Below are positions 45,836-57,738 of a stretch of 64,000 bases of DNA, piece after piece. The notes under the pieces were generated by a model, which saw only the letters and a program-made list of their open reading frames with translations, did no database searches and was not told the origin of the DNA. This DNA is from Legionellales bacterium (lineage in GTDB: Bacteria; Pseudomonadota; Gammaproteobacteria; UBA1113). Position numbers and translations under genes: made by a program. Location of the stretch: positions 1 through 64,000 of the forward strand of contig PAPY01000021.1 in the NCBI GenBank assembly GCA_002709565.1, written 5' to 3'. Position 1 is the first letter of the stretch; every line of letters starts with the position of its first letter.

Positions 45836-47512
45836 TTACCCATCAAGGTTGTTTTGCTGAGCTTTATCCGAATACATATTCTCATCTGCCTGCTTGAGAA
45901 GCTTATCAACGGTATCCCCATCATCCGGGTACAAGGCTATCCCAATACTTGCAGACATGTAAATTGAAAAACCTTTGATGCTATAGGTTTTATTCAGCGC
46001 TTCTCGGAATCGTGCGGTTATAGTCTCAATTACCGTATTGTCCTTGATATCCTGTAAAATAACCACAAATTCATCGCCGCCCAATCTTGCACAAAGTTCT
46101 GATTTGCGTACAGTCTTCTTCAGGTTACGGCTGAACTTTATCAGTAATTCATCGCCATAGTCATGACCGTACTTATCATTAACTTCTTTAAAATTATTTA
46201 AATCCAAGTACATTAAGCCAGCTGAGGTGCCATTGCGTTTAGCCCGAGGTATCGCTTCCTCAAGGCGTTCAACAAAGTTTTTGCGGTTAGCCAAGCCCGT
46301 GAGACTATCATAAAGTGCCATACTCTCAAGCTGTTTGGTTTTTTTGTCCAAGGCACGGGCAAGAACGCCAACCTCGTCATTTAATCCTGTGGGGAGTTTT
46401 AGCTTTGTGCGCAATCCACCGCTTGACAGCTCAATGTTAGCAGCCATGTCCCGCAATTTCTTCAACAGGCGATTCGAAAATATAAAGACTAATCCAATTG
46501 TTAATAATGAGATTAGAACCAACGCAACCAGAATATAATTAATAATGATATTATCATCCTTGAAGAGCCTGGATTTATTAACCTGTAAAACCATAGTCAG
46601 CACTTTGTCTTTATTTTCATAGCTTGAATAAATGGACTTTTGTACGGTTATTGATGTGTTATCAGTAAGGATAGATTGAATATAATCCGCCGTTGAAGCA
46701 TAACCACGCAGGATACCCTCAGCTTGTTCATCGATAGATGCGCTTGGGTAGAATTTAAGTACTGACTCTTCTGGCATAAAAACAAATAAATCACCAAAGT
46801 CATTATAAAAATACAACTGATAACCCTTACCAACCCTGAGTAAAGCCTCTCGTAAATATTTTTGAAAATCGACATTAATGATCAAGACACCGAACAATTG
46901 TTGTTTCGCTGAATAGATTGGCATCATGACCCGTAACGTCGGCACTAGTGGGCGTTCATAGCGCCCATGTTCACGATTAAACGTAATATTAGAGAATGCC
47001 ACGCTGCCCTGGGCAAGATTCGTCGCTTCTTTATAATACTTTTCGCTGGCCTTTGCTTGCAAAGCAGATGTGTGAGTCCGAAAAATATCATTGCGAGAAC
47101 GATTGACCCGGACAATCTCTTTGCCTCGCTCAGCAATGCCAATATAACGAATTTGCGTATAGGCAGGGTTTACTTTTAGCATCGCCGTAAAAATTGTCGA
47201 TAACCTATCATTCCACATATCAATAGTTGAATTATCAACCTTGTCTTCGCCCTGGTTTAAACTGCTGCGAATAATCCCTTGAATCGGCGGAGTTTTAGAC
47301 AAAACCGCTAAATCACTGACAATTTTTACCAGAGCACTCTCCACATCACTGGCTACCAGCTCAGCGCTACTCTTGACGCTATTCATTGAGTGCTCTAAGA
47401 GTGTCTGCTTAGCAAAGAAGTACACCACAGATGATATCGTGATCATCCCCGCAATAATCACTAACCCGGTGAAAAAAGAAATTTTTGTCGTCAGAGAGTT
47501 GAATAGCTTCAA
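45836..47512 (-). CDS. membrane diguanylate cyclase with a periplasmic sensor
   Basis: 558 residues that would make cyclic di-GMP. One helix at about 12-33, a periplasmic Cache-like sensor to about 325, a second helix (IINYILVALVLISLLTIGLVFIF), a HAMP-like linker, and a GGDEF domain from about 395. The active site is CARLGGDEFVVIL. The inhibitory site five residues upstream reads RKSE instead of RxxD, so product feedback may be weak. No c-di-GMP effector gene adjoins it. Confidence 0.92.
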   Translation of the reverse strand: MKLFNSLTTKISFFTGLVIIAGMITISSVVYFFAKQTLLEHSMNSVKSSAELVASDVESALVKIVSDLAVLSKTPPIQGIIRSSLNQGEDKVDNSTIDMWNDRLSTIFTAMLKVNPAYTQIRYIGIAERGKEIVRVNRSRNDIFRTHTSALQAKASEKYYKEATNLAQGSVAFSNITFNREHGRYERPLVPTLRVMMPIYSAKQQLFGVLIINVDFQKYLREALLRVGKGYQLYFYNDFGDLFVFMPEESVLKFYPSASIDEQAEGILRGYASTADYIQSILTDNTSITVQKSIYSSYENKDKVLTMVLQVNKSRLFKDDNIIINYILVALVLISLLTIGLVFIFSNRLLKKLRDMAANIELSSGGLRTKLKLPTGLNDEVGVLARALDKKTKQLESMALYDSLTGLANRKNFVERLEEAIPRAKRNGTSAGLMYLDLNNFKEVNDKYGHDYGDELLIKFSRNLKKTVRKSELCARLGGDEFVVILQDIKDNTVIETITARFREALNKTYSIKGFSIYMSASIGIALYPDDGDTVDKLLKQADENMYSDKAQQNNLDG

Positions 47513-47601
47513 TCCACATCCATTCAGTTAAAACTAACACTCAGTAAGTATAGTCAACAGTTAGTGAATGTTCCTCAAAAAATGGGGATTAAGCGTTGCT
47601 G

Positions 47602-48048
47602 TTACACGCCAATGTACCATGGCACTGGATGTGCCGGGCAATCGCCGAGGGAATTACGCAGGTATGCCGAGTCGTGGCCGATAATGACTAAGTCTAAGAG
47701 ATAGACGCCGGCAAAGGTTTGTTTATCGATACAGAATTGATGGCCTTTAACGGAATAAAGCCGGCCCTCTTTACCACACACAAGATGGGGATCACTGACT
47801 TCAAAGTCCACATCATGGGGGTTACTCTCCGGAGTACGGCGAAAGCCGACCTTGACCGGGAAACGGGTAATGCCTACTTGCATGCAGCTTTTGGGGGGGA
47901 TAAATTCACGAATACCTTGTTCATCCATGGGCTCTGCGGCGAAGCGCGTGAAGTTATAGATATTCACAACAGTGGCATCAGCCCATGCGGCCATCGATGC
48001 CAATAATCCTACCGCTAACATAAACCCATGAAGCAATGGCTTTTTCAC
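47602..48048 (-). CDS. small secreted protein of unknown function
   Basis: 148 residues with a clear signal peptide (MKKPLLHGFMLAVGLLASMAAWA). The mature part has four cysteines (KSCMQ, LVCGK, QFCID, GDCPA) and no recognised domain. Its cysteine spacing differs from the two paralogs at 22741 and 23273, so a relation to them is uncertain. It is divergent from gyrB. Confidence 0.65.
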   Translation of the reverse strand: MKKPLLHGFMLAVGLLASMAAWADATVVNIYNFTRFAAEPMDEQGIREFIPPKSCMQVGITRFPVKVGFRRTPESNPHDVDFEVSDPHLVCGKEGRLYSVKGHQFCIDKQTFAGVYLLDLVIIGHDSAYLRNSLGDCPAHPVPWYIGV

Positions 48049-48174
48049 GAAAAACTCTCCTTCTCCCCTGGCCTTTCACAAGGCATTGCTCATGATAACC
48101 TTATCGTAAAAATTCCGATACAGGCTCTGGAAATTAGAGGTGAAAAAATTCAGTTTTTTCCATCAAAATGATAA

Positions 48175-50646
<2,472 letters not shown>

Positions 50647-50658
50647 TCGCTATCCCCT

Positions 50659-50686
50659 ATAGGAGGCAGAGCTCTCTGTCTCCTAT
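50659..50686. terminator. bidirectional hairpin between gyrB and recF
   Basis: ATAGGAGGCAGAG and CTCTGTCTCCTAT form a 13-bp stem with one mismatch and a 2-nt loop, ending at the recF stop codon. It can serve the convergent gyrB and recF transcripts, though T tracts are weak. Confidence 0.6.
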
Positions 50687-51792
50687 CAAGTCACACACTC
50701 TTCTTTTTCAACAGCAGCAATGGTTCCATGTTCCACGTGGAACAAACGTGTTGATTCTACAGGGAATAGATCACAGAAGTCTGTATCAGCAACACCCGTG
50801 ACAAAGACTTGGGCCTGACAATCTGCCAACGTATTTGCTAAGAATCGGCGACGGGATATATCTAACTCTGCCGGCAAGTCATCAATGAGATAGATACAGT
50901 TCTTATTGGTTTGTTGTTTCAACAACAAGCCTTGGGCCAGACTCATCGCGCTGACCACCAACTTCTGTTGACCGCGAGATAAAACATCATGGGCGGGTAC
51001 CCCATTCACGGTGATTTTCAGATCAGCCCGATGAGGACCGTATTGGCTATAGCCGAGCTGTTGATCACGATAAAAATGCCGCTGTAATACCTCAGCTAAT
51101 GAGCTTTCTCTATCCCAGCCACGCCAATAAGAGAGCTTCAAGCCGTCAACCTCGAGCATTTTACCAATAACATTCTGAAAAATAGCATTAAATTCAATAA
51201 TATAGCTATCACGCATGTGATCAATAGCTTCACTTCTCTTGATTAACTCATTATCCCAGGGTGCAACTGTTCCATAATCACCGGGCTGCTTTAGCGCAGC
51301 ATTGCGCTGCTTTAATAAGCGCTGCAGGCGTTGCCAGAGTGGAAAGAAACTGTGTTCCACGTGGAACAATCCCCAATCCAAAAATTGACGGCGGAATTTA
51401 GGACCTGCTTCTAAGATCCGATAGCTATCGGGATTGATCAATTGCAGCGGTAATAGTGCTGCAAGGGCAGCTGCAGATGTAATAGTTTCCCCGCCTCGAC
51501 GGATATTGACCTCGCCCTTATTGGTCTTTTCGATCCCCAAGGGAATAACCCCTTGGCTAGGCTCATCAAAGACCTTGGCAAATACCGTCAAAGCAGTCTC
51601 ATTGTGCTGAATAATGCGCTTGGTTAAATGGCTCCGAAATGAGCGGCCATGGCCTAATAAATAAAGCGCCTCGATAAAGCTCGTCTTGCCACTGCCATTT
51701 TTGCCAAAAAACACGTTAAAGCAGGGGCTTAATTCAAGCTCAACTTGGGTTAAATTTCGTAAATTCTGAATAGTGATCTGTTGGATAGACAT
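50686..51792 (-). CDS. recF: DNA replication and repair protein RecF
   Basis: 368-residue SMC-like ATPase that helps load RecA at gapped DNA. Walker A is VFFGKNGSGKTSFIEALYLL, the ABC signature region is DVLSRGQQKLVVSAMSLAQG and Walker B is CIYLIDDLPAELD. The sequence also contains two identical 16-bp palindromes that encode FHVEH at two places, one in DWGLFHVEHSFF and one near the C-terminus. It is the last gene of the dnaA-dnaN-recF operon. Confidence 0.96.
   Translation of the reverse strand: MSIQQITIQNLRNLTQVELELSPCFNVFFGKNGSGKTSFIEALYLLGHGRSFRSHLTKRIIQHNETALTVFAKVFDEPSQGVIPLGIEKTNKGEVNIRRGGETITSAAALAALLPLQLINPDSYRILEAGPKFRRQFLDWGLFHVEHSFFPLWQRLQRLLKQRNAALKQPGDYGTVAPWDNELIKRSEAIDHMRDSYIIEFNAIFQNVIGKMLEVDGLKLSYWRGWDRESSLAEVLQRHFYRDQQLGYSQYGPHRADLKITVNGVPAHDVLSRGQQKLVVSAMSLAQGLLLKQQTNKNCIYLIDDLPAELDISRRRFLANTLADCQAQVFVTGVADTDFCDLFPVESTRLFHVEHGTIAAVEKEECVT
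50729..50744. promoter_or_regulatory. parS-like centromere site 1
   Basis: TGTTCCACGTGGAACA is a perfect 16-bp palindrome and matches the known ParB-binding parS sequence of gammaproteobacteria such as Pseudomonas. It lies inside recF about 4 kb from oriC. Confidence 0.85.
51353..51368. promoter_or_regulatory. parS-like centromere site 2
   Basis: An identical copy of TGTTCCACGTGGAACA, 624 bp from site 1 and also inside recF. Clusters of parS near the origin are the normal loading sites for ParB in chromosome segregation. Confidence 0.85.
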
Positions 51793-51796
51793 CGCT

Positions 51797-52900
51797 CTAC
51801 AGGCGCATTGGCATGACGACGTAAGTGTAATCCGGGTTATCTGCTGCCTCTACTAAGACACCAGCATTGGTATCTGATAAGGTGAATTTCACCTGGGTTT
51901 CATTGATGGCATTTAGGACATCAATCAGGTAGCCAACGTTAAAACCGACAGTCAAATCATCCCCGGAATAATTCACTTCAAGCTCGTCCTCTGCCTGCTC
52001 TTGTTCAGGGTTATTGGCAGTAATATGGAGATTATTCTGGCTGAGCTCAAATCGAACCCCGCGGTATTTTTCATTGGTCAAAACAGAAGCTCTGACCAGA
52101 GCTTGTTTGATTACCTCTTTATCACAAATAAGGATATTATTGCCCGCTTTGGGTAAGACTTTTTGGTAATCAGGAAAACGTCCATCAATAAGTTTTGAAG
52201 TGAACGTGAAGCTATCTGCGTCGATAATGAGGTGATTGGTTCCGATCTTGACGGTAACGTGATCATCACTTACTTCTAATAAGCGCCCTAATTCGATAAT
52301 ACCTTTGCGGGGCACAATGACTTGGCACAACTCAGACAGACCTAAGTCCAAACTATGTTCAGCCAAGGCCAAACGGTGACCATCTGTAGCCACATTGGTG
52401 AATTTACCATTCCCCACCTGCCATAGCATGCCGTTCAAATAATAGCGGACATCCTGTTGAGCCATGGCGAACTGAATATGTTCGATATGTTCTTTGAGGA
52501 GGTTTTGGGGCAAATTAAACTCCGCATTAGCGGCTTCTCCTTCAACAAAAGGGAACTCTTCAGCGGGCAAGGTACTCAAGGTAAAGCGACTACGGCCAGA
52601 CTTCAGAGTCACTTGTTGCTTGTCCAAGGTCAGTGAGACTTCCGCTTCATCCGGCAAGGAGCGACAAATATCAACGAGTTTGCGGCCAGGAACAGTAATT
52701 TGGCTATTTTCAGCGGGATGGACGAGCTTGATACGCGCTTGTAACTCAACTTCCAAGTCCGTTGCGGTGATCTGCAACATGCCATCTTCAACGTTGAGCA
52801 AAACATGGGACAAAATCGGCAATGTTTGCCGCCGTTCAACGACCCCCATGACCATTTGCAGTGGTTGCAGTAAATCTTCCCTAAATAATGTGATGTGCAT
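51797..52900 (-). CDS. dnaN: DNA polymerase III beta subunit (sliding clamp)
   Basis: 367 residues forming the ring that tethers polymerase to DNA. The N-terminal MHITLFREDLLQPLQMVMGV, central LPAEEFPFVEGEAANAEF and VATDGHRLALAEHSLDL, and C-terminal YTYVVMPMRL are typical. The three-fold clamp domains are complete. It lies 11 bp after dnaA and 4 bp before recF, in the usual operon order. Confidence 0.97.
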   Translation of the reverse strand: MHITLFREDLLQPLQMVMGVVERRQTLPILSHVLLNVEDGMLQITATDLEVELQARIKLVHPAENSQITVPGRKLVDICRSLPDEAEVSLTLDKQQVTLKSGRSRFTLSTLPAEEFPFVEGEAANAEFNLPQNLLKEHIEHIQFAMAQQDVRYYLNGMLWQVGNGKFTNVATDGHRLALAEHSLDLGLSELCQVIVPRKGIIELGRLLEVSDDHVTVKIGTNHLIIDADSFTFTSKLIDGRFPDYQKVLPKAGNNILICDKEVIKQALVRASVLTNEKYRGVRFELSQNNLHITANNPEQEQAEDELEVNYSGDDLTVGFNVGYLIDVLNAINETQVKFTLSDTNAGVLVEAADNPDYTYVVMPMRL

Positions 52901-52911
52901 GGCCTTCGTCT

Positions 52912-54288
52912 CTATGTTGTCAGTATGCGAATAAGGTTCTTGTAATCCTCGCCCATATCCATACTACTTTCGCGCAATTCTTTCACTTTACGGCACGCGT
53001 GTAACACAGTCGTGTGATCCCGCCCGCCAAAAGCATCACCAATTTCCGGCAAACTGTGGTTAGTCAATTCTTTCGCTAGCGCCATGGCAATTTGTCGTGG
53101 TCTTGCCACCGAACGACTGCGACGCTTAGAAAGAATATCCGCCACTTTGACCTTATAGTATTCTGCAACGGTTTTGATGATGTTTTCAATGGTGACGAGT
53201 TTTTCTTGCAAAGACAATAAATCCCGCAACGACTCTTTGACAAAATCCAGTGTAATATCCTGACCGGTGAAGTTCGCATTGGCGATGACGCGTTTTAACG
53301 CCCCTTCCAACTCACGGACATTGGAACGTATGCGCTTGGCGATGAAGAACGCGACTTCATAGGGGATCTCAAAATCCGACAACTCAGCTTTATTCATCAA
53401 GATTGCCACTCGCGTTTCAAGCTCCGGTGGTTCAACTGCAACGGTTAAGCCCCAACCAAATCGTGATTTCAGACGTTCCTCAAGACCGGTAATTTCTTTC
53501 GGGTAACGATCACAGGTTAAAATAATCTGTTGCTGGCCTTCCAGTAAGGCATTAAAGGTATGGAAAAACTCTTCCTGGGATCGGTCCTTACCGGCAAAAA
53601 ACTGAATATCATCGATCAATAATGCGTTTAATTGGCGGTAATAGTGCTTAAAATCGTTCATCTTGTTGGTTTGTAACGCCTTTACCATCTCCGCCACAAA
53701 CCGTTCAGAGTGCAAATATAACACTTTCGCATCGGGATTATTTTGCAAAATCACATTACCCACTGCATGCATCAAGTGGGTTTTACCAAGACCAACGCCG
53801 CCATAGATCAATAATGGGTTATTGGGCCCACCGGGATCATGGGACACTTGCTTAGCGGCTGCCAGCGCTAGTTGGTTTGATTTACCTTCGACAAACTTCC
53901 CAAAGGTAAAGTTCGGGTTCAAGTTTGACTGAAAAGGCAATGCGGTCTTTTTCGCGGTGCGTACAACCCGCACATCGTTGGATTCCGTCGATGCCGGTGC
54001 GACCACCGGTGCCGTTGTTACAGTTGCAGTGGATTGACTGACAGACGTTGCTTTAGAACCAATCTCCAACGCAAGTTTCGGAGGATTACCGTCACTCAAC
54101 AAATCTAATAGTTCTGTGATTCGCTTCAAGAAATGATCTTTGATCCAATCCAAAACAAAACGATTAGGAGCAAACAACGTTAGCGCATTATTCTGTTGCT
54201 GTGCTTGTAATGGACGGATCCACGTATTGTATTGCTGAGCTGAAAACTCTTCTTCAAGTCGTTGAAGGCAATCTTCCCAAAGCGGCAT
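52912..54288 (-). CDS. dnaA: chromosomal replication initiator protein DnaA
   Basis: 458-residue AAA+ initiator that binds DnaA boxes and melts the origin. The N-terminal oligomerisation domain has [24 protein letters not shown]. Walker A is [18 protein letters not shown] and Walker B is [20 protein letters not shown]. The C-terminal DNA-binding domain shows [20 protein letters not shown] and [16 protein letters not shown]. It starts the operon that continues with dnaN and recF. A perfect DnaA box 65 bp upstream of its start suggests autoregulation. Confidence 0.98.
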   Translation of the reverse strand: MPLWEDCLQRLEEEFSAQQYNTWIRPLQAQQQNNALTLFAPNRFVLDWIKDHFLKRITELLDLLSDGNPPKLALEIGSKATSVSQSTATVTTAPVVAPASTESNDVRVVRTAKKTALPFQSNLNPNFTFGKFVEGKSNQLALAAAKQVSHDPGGPNNPLLIYGGVGLGKTHLMHAVGNVILQNNPDAKVLYLHSERFVAEMVKALQTNKMNDFKHYYRQLNALLIDDIQFFAGKDRSQEEFFHTFNALLEGQQQIILTCDRYPKEITGLEERLKSRFGWGLTVAVEPPELETRVAILMNKAELSDFEIPYEVAFFIAKRIRSNVRELEGALKRVIANANFTGQDITLDFVKESLRDLLSLQEKLVTIENIIKTVAEYYKVKVADILSKRRSRSVARPRQIAMALAKELTNHSLPEIGDAFGGRDHTTVLHACRKVKELRESSMDMGEDYKNLIRILTT

Positions 54289-55141
54289 ACTATTGATCTC
54301 CTTGTTGTCATGCAGCGAAACGAATGCTGCAGTCTATACCCCTTTGCCGGGGTTATCCACACCCGTAACAAAAAAAATTGTGTGGCTGTGCAGATGATTA
54401 ACGAAGCTGTGTAGAAAGCGTTCTTTTCCCCAGCGCTATATCATTCGTTAGTAAAAATTAAACACGCTACAGCAAATCAAAAGCATAAGAATTAACCGAG
54501 CTCTTGGTTTTAGTTATCCACAAAACCCTGTCAGTAAGATTTGAAAAGATACAGGGTGAAGTGGGGGTAAAAACGCAAAAACTTATCCACTAAAAAGTTA
54601 TTCAACTTTCATCCCGTGCTAAACATGACCAGTTTTAAGGGGTTATCAACAGGGTTAATCGGGATATAACATAATGATTAATAATGAATTTTTAAAGTTT
54701 TCCACAGAAATAATTCACACAATCATAAACATCATAAGATTTATATATAAAGATTATTATTATTATTGGGATGCGTTCTTTTTATTCAAAAATTCTAAAA
54801 AAATATAACCCATTGATTTATAATGATTTTCCCAGAAAGATGTGATCAATACGTCTATCAACCCCCTTCTTTCTGTTGATAACTCGGCAAGTTATACAGA
54901 AATTTTGCTAAGGCAGTATTTATCCCCATTTCCTCCCACACCTGTACATACTCAAATAGCAGCTCGTTAACAATGTTATTTTTCTCATAACTTATTGATA
55001 AATATATAATTTTTAGGGGTATCAACAGAGAATAAGGCCCTTAATAATCATAAAAATCATATTTAAATAAATATTTTTCTTTTATTAGCGTTTCCCTTAA
55101 AGCAAACGATCCGAAAAAATTTGCGATATTTTGCAAAACCG
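54289..55141. other. chromosomal replication origin oriC
   Basis: About 850 bp between dnaA and rpmH without a gene. Perfect DnaA boxes TTATCCACA are at 54353-54361 and 54514-54522, and TTTTCCACA is at 54698-54706. One-mismatch boxes include TTATCCACT (54583), TTATCAACA (54653), TGTTGATAA (54874) and TTATCCCCA (54920). AT-rich unwinding candidates are at 54738-54768 and 55041-55085. The arrangement matches the dnaA-oriC-rpmH type of origin. Confidence 0.88.
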
Positions 55142-55170
55142 TTGACATCCAGGGGCATTGGCAATATGAT
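55142..55170 (+). promoter_or_regulatory. strong sigma70 promoter for rpmH-rnpA
   Basis: TTGACA (55142-55147) and TATGAT (55165-55170) are spaced by exactly 17 bp, about 45 bp before the rpmH ATG. Confidence 0.88.
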
Positions 55171-55216
55171 TGCCGGCTCTTTTAGCACAATTGCATTAAA
55201 TTTAACGGATACGAGC

Positions 55217-55351
55217 ATGAAAAGAACATTTCAACCCAGTAATTTAAAACGTAAACGTACCCATGGCTTTCGCGCCCGTATGGCAACAAAGAATGGCCGT
55301 AAAATCATTAACCGTCGTCGTGCAAAAGGTCGTAAACGCCTAAGTGCCTGA
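55217..55351 (+). CDS. rpmH: 50S ribosomal protein L34
   Basis: 44 residues, [20 protein letters not shown] to KGRKRLSA, the canonical L34 sequence. The frame opens at 55121, but the true ATG is at 55217; the upstream part contains the promoter. It overlaps rnpA by 8 bp, the usual arrangement. Confidence 0.97.
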   Translation: MKRTFQPSNLKRKRTHGFRARMATKNGRKIINRRRAKGRKRLSA

Positions 55352-55715
55352 TCTTAAGCGCTTTTTTTTGCGGGGCGCACGGCTAAAACGCGCCGAAGAA
55401 TACAGTTTTGTTTTCGATGAGCCCCCTATTCGCGCCAGTAACTCGGCATTTATTCTGTTAGCAAAGCCCAATCAGCCAGCAAGTACCCGTCTTGGTCTCG
55501 CTGTTAGCAAAAAAAATATCCGCAAAGCCCATCAACGCAATACCGTAAAGCGCTTATTGCGTGAAAGTTTTCGTCAACGCCAACACGAATTAGCCGGCCT
55601 TGATATTGTTGCTATTGCTAAACGAGGTGCTAGTGATTTGGATAAACCGCAACTTTGGCAGCAATTGGAGCCACTATGGGCAAAGTTAATTACGCGCTAC
55701 AAAAGCTATTCTTAG
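55344..55715 (+). CDS. rnpA: ribonuclease P protein component
   Basis: 123-residue basic protein of RNase P, which processes the 5' ends of tRNAs. [30 protein letters not shown] is the RNR motif region (quoted here in two overlapping parts of the family signature: [11 protein letters not shown] and [10 protein letters not shown]). The start is GTG at 55344, overlapping rpmH by 8 bp, which indicates translational coupling. It overlaps yidD at its end. Confidence 0.93.
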   Translation: MPDLKRFFLRGARLKRAEEYSFVFDEPPIRASNSAFILLAKPNQPASTRLGLAVSKKNIRKAHQRNTVKRLLRESFRQRQHELAGLDIVAIAKRGASDLDKPQLWQQLEPLWAKLITRYKSYS

Positions 55716-55939
55716 GCCTGATTCAGGGGTATCGATTATTTTTAAGCCCCCTATTGGGCAGTAACTGTCGTTATTACCCCAGTTGCTCCCAATATACGCA
55801 CCAAGCTATCGAAACTTTTGGCCCACTTCGCGGTACTTGGCTGGGAATTTGTCGTATACTACGCTGCCATCCTTGGCATGAGGGTGGCTATGACCCGGTA
55901 AATCTTCCCAAAAAGGGAGAATTTACCTCTCAAGAATGA
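55676..55939 (+). CDS. yidD: membrane protein insertion efficiency factor YidD
   Basis: 87 residues. [20 protein letters not shown] and [17 protein letters not shown] are the conserved YidD cysteine-containing region; [12 protein letters not shown] follows. The start at 55676 ([10 protein letters not shown]) lies within the end of rnpA, an overlap of 40 bp. YidD assists YidC-dependent membrane insertion and sits between rnpA and yidC as usual. Confidence 0.93.
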   Translation: MGKVNYALQKLFLGLIQGYRLFLSPLLGSNCRYYPSCSQYTHQAIETFGPLRGTWLGICRILRCHPWHEGGYDPVNLPKKGEFTSQE

Positions 55940-55998
55940 CTGCTTGGGCGGTCAGTCTTGGAAATTATATTCAACGAAAGAACAACACAGAGTAACCT

Positions 55999-57714
55999 AT
56001 GGATTCGAAACGCATATTTTTGTACGCAGCGCTCATCATTCTTGGCTTCGCCCTCTGGCGCGCATGGCAAACTGACTACCCGCCTCAACACACACCCCTA
56101 ACGAGCCCTACAGCGTCCTCACAGGCTGCTAGCGATGATGTGACAACCCAGGGGGCTAGTGTGACCTCTAAGACTGCTTCAGGGGACACTGACGGCGCCA
56201 AAGCTGCACTTACCCAGTCAGACAAAGCGGGCGAGTTAATTCAAGTCCATACGGATGTATTAAACATTGCCATTGATACCCGCGGTGGCCGCATTGTTGA
56301 AGCAAGTTTGCCCAAATACCCACAGGCGTTGGATACCCCCAACAAACCTTACGTGTTGTTCAACCAAGATCCGAACAATTTGTACTTGGCGAAGAGTGCA
56401 CTGGTGAGCCAACAAGGCCCAGACAGTCCTAACAATGGCCAAGCCCTATTCAAAGCTGAGAAAACCAGCTACCACATGAGTCCTGATGAAAAACAACTGG
56501 TGGTGAATTTACACTGGCAAGGCCAAGATGGTTTGGATGTGGTTAAGAGCTATACTTTCGAGCGGGGTAGCTACGACATCAAAGTCGATTACAAAGTTAC
56601 CAATAACTCCAGCAAAGTGTGGCAAGGGCATACCGTCAATGCCATTACCCGTGTGAACAATCCGCCGACGGTACCTGGTATGTTCCAAGTCCATGCTTAC
56701 TTCGGGGCATCGATTTCAACGGCAGATAAGCCTTACGAGAAGATCAAATTCAAAGCCATGGATGAAAAGAACTTGAGTGTTAACTCCCAAGGTGGTTGGG
56801 CCGCGATGCAAGAGCATTATTTCTTGAGTGCCTGGGCGCCGAATCAAGATCAAGAAAACCATTTCTTCTCCCACGCCAAAGAGTACAAAGATCCTAATGG
56901 CAATACCGACCCGAGCAAGAATCTTTACACCATCGGTGTTGCCGGTCCGCAATTAACTATTCAACCTGGCGCGACTTTAACGACGGGTTCGCAACTGTAT
57001 GTGGGGCCAGAAATTGCTGAATACCTTAATGCCGTTGCACCCAACTTAAAACTCACTATCGATTATGGTTGGTTGTGGTTTATTTCCCAAATCATCTTTT
57101 GGTTGATGCAAAAGATTTATTTGGTGGTGGGTAACTGGGGTTGGTCTATCGTCCTCGTGACAGTACTCATCAAAGGCTTGTTTTATAAGCTCTCCGCCAA
57201 GAGTTATAAGTCCATGGCTAATATGCGTAACTTGACGCCGAAAATTCAAGCCCTAAAAGAACGCTTTGGTGACGACCGTGAAAAACTTTCTCGCGCCACT
57301 ATGGAGCTCTACAAAAAAGAAAAAGTGAATCCTTTGGGTGGGTGTTTACCTATCTTGGTTCAGATCCCTGTGTTTATTGCTTTGTATTGGGTATTGATCG
57401 AAAGCGTACAACTTCGTCAAGCGCCATTCATTTTGTGGATCCATGATTTGTCGGTGAAAGATCCCTACTATATCTTGCCGATTTTGTTTGGTTTGACGAT
57501 GTTGGTACAACAGAAACTCAATCCGCCACCACCGGATCCCACGCAAGCGAAACTCATGATGTTTTTGCCAGTGATGATGACGTTTATCTTCTTAAACTTC
57601 CCAGCGGGTCTGGTATTGTATATGTTTGTTAACAGCGCGATGTCAGTACTGCAACAATGGCTCATTATGCGTAGCCACGGGAAGACAGTCGCAAAAAAGT
57701 GTAGAGCGAGTTAA
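55999..57714 (+). CDS. yidC: membrane protein insertase YidC
   Basis: 571-residue inner-membrane insertase. An N-terminal helix (MDSKRIFLYAALIILGFALW), a large periplasmic beta domain (about 60-340), and the conserved five-helix core: LWFISQIIFWLMQKIYLVVG, GWSIVLVTVLIKGLFYKLSA, PLGGCLPILVQIPVFIALYW and the C-terminal FMSVLQQ-like segment (LYMFVNSAMSVLQQWLIM). The length fits the gammaproteobacterial form. mnmE follows after 24 bp. Confidence 0.96.
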   Translation: MDSKRIFLYAALIILGFALWRAWQTDYPPQHTPLTSPTASSQAASDDVTTQGASVTSKTASGDTDGAKAALTQSDKAGELIQVHTDVLNIAIDTRGGRIVEASLPKYPQALDTPNKPYVLFNQDPNNLYLAKSALVSQQGPDSPNNGQALFKAEKTSYHMSPDEKQLVVNLHWQGQDGLDVVKSYTFERGSYDIKVDYKVTNNSSKVWQGHTVNAITRVNNPPTVPGMFQVHAYFGASISTADKPYEKIKFKAMDEKNLSVNSQGGWAAMQEHYFLSAWAPNQDQENHFFSHAKEYKDPNGNTDPSKNLYTIGVAGPQLTIQPGATLTTGSQLYVGPEIAEYLNAVAPNLKLTIDYGWLWFISQIIFWLMQKIYLVVGNWGWSIVLVTVLIKGLFYKLSAKSYKSMANMRNLTPKIQALKERFGDDREKLSRATMELYKKEKVNPLGGCLPILVQIPVFIALYWVLIESVQLRQAPFILWIHDLSVKDPYYILPILFGLTMLVQQKLNPPPPDPTQAKLMMFLPVMMTFIFLNFPAGLVLYMFVNSAMSVLQQWLIMRSHGKTVAKKCRAS

Positions 57715-57738
57715 GGGTAACCTTACCTCGCAGACTAA

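Noticed and set aside
55121-55216. Extended N-terminus of L34
   Set aside because: This stretch contains the TTGACA/TATGAT promoter, and L34 is invariably about 44 residues.
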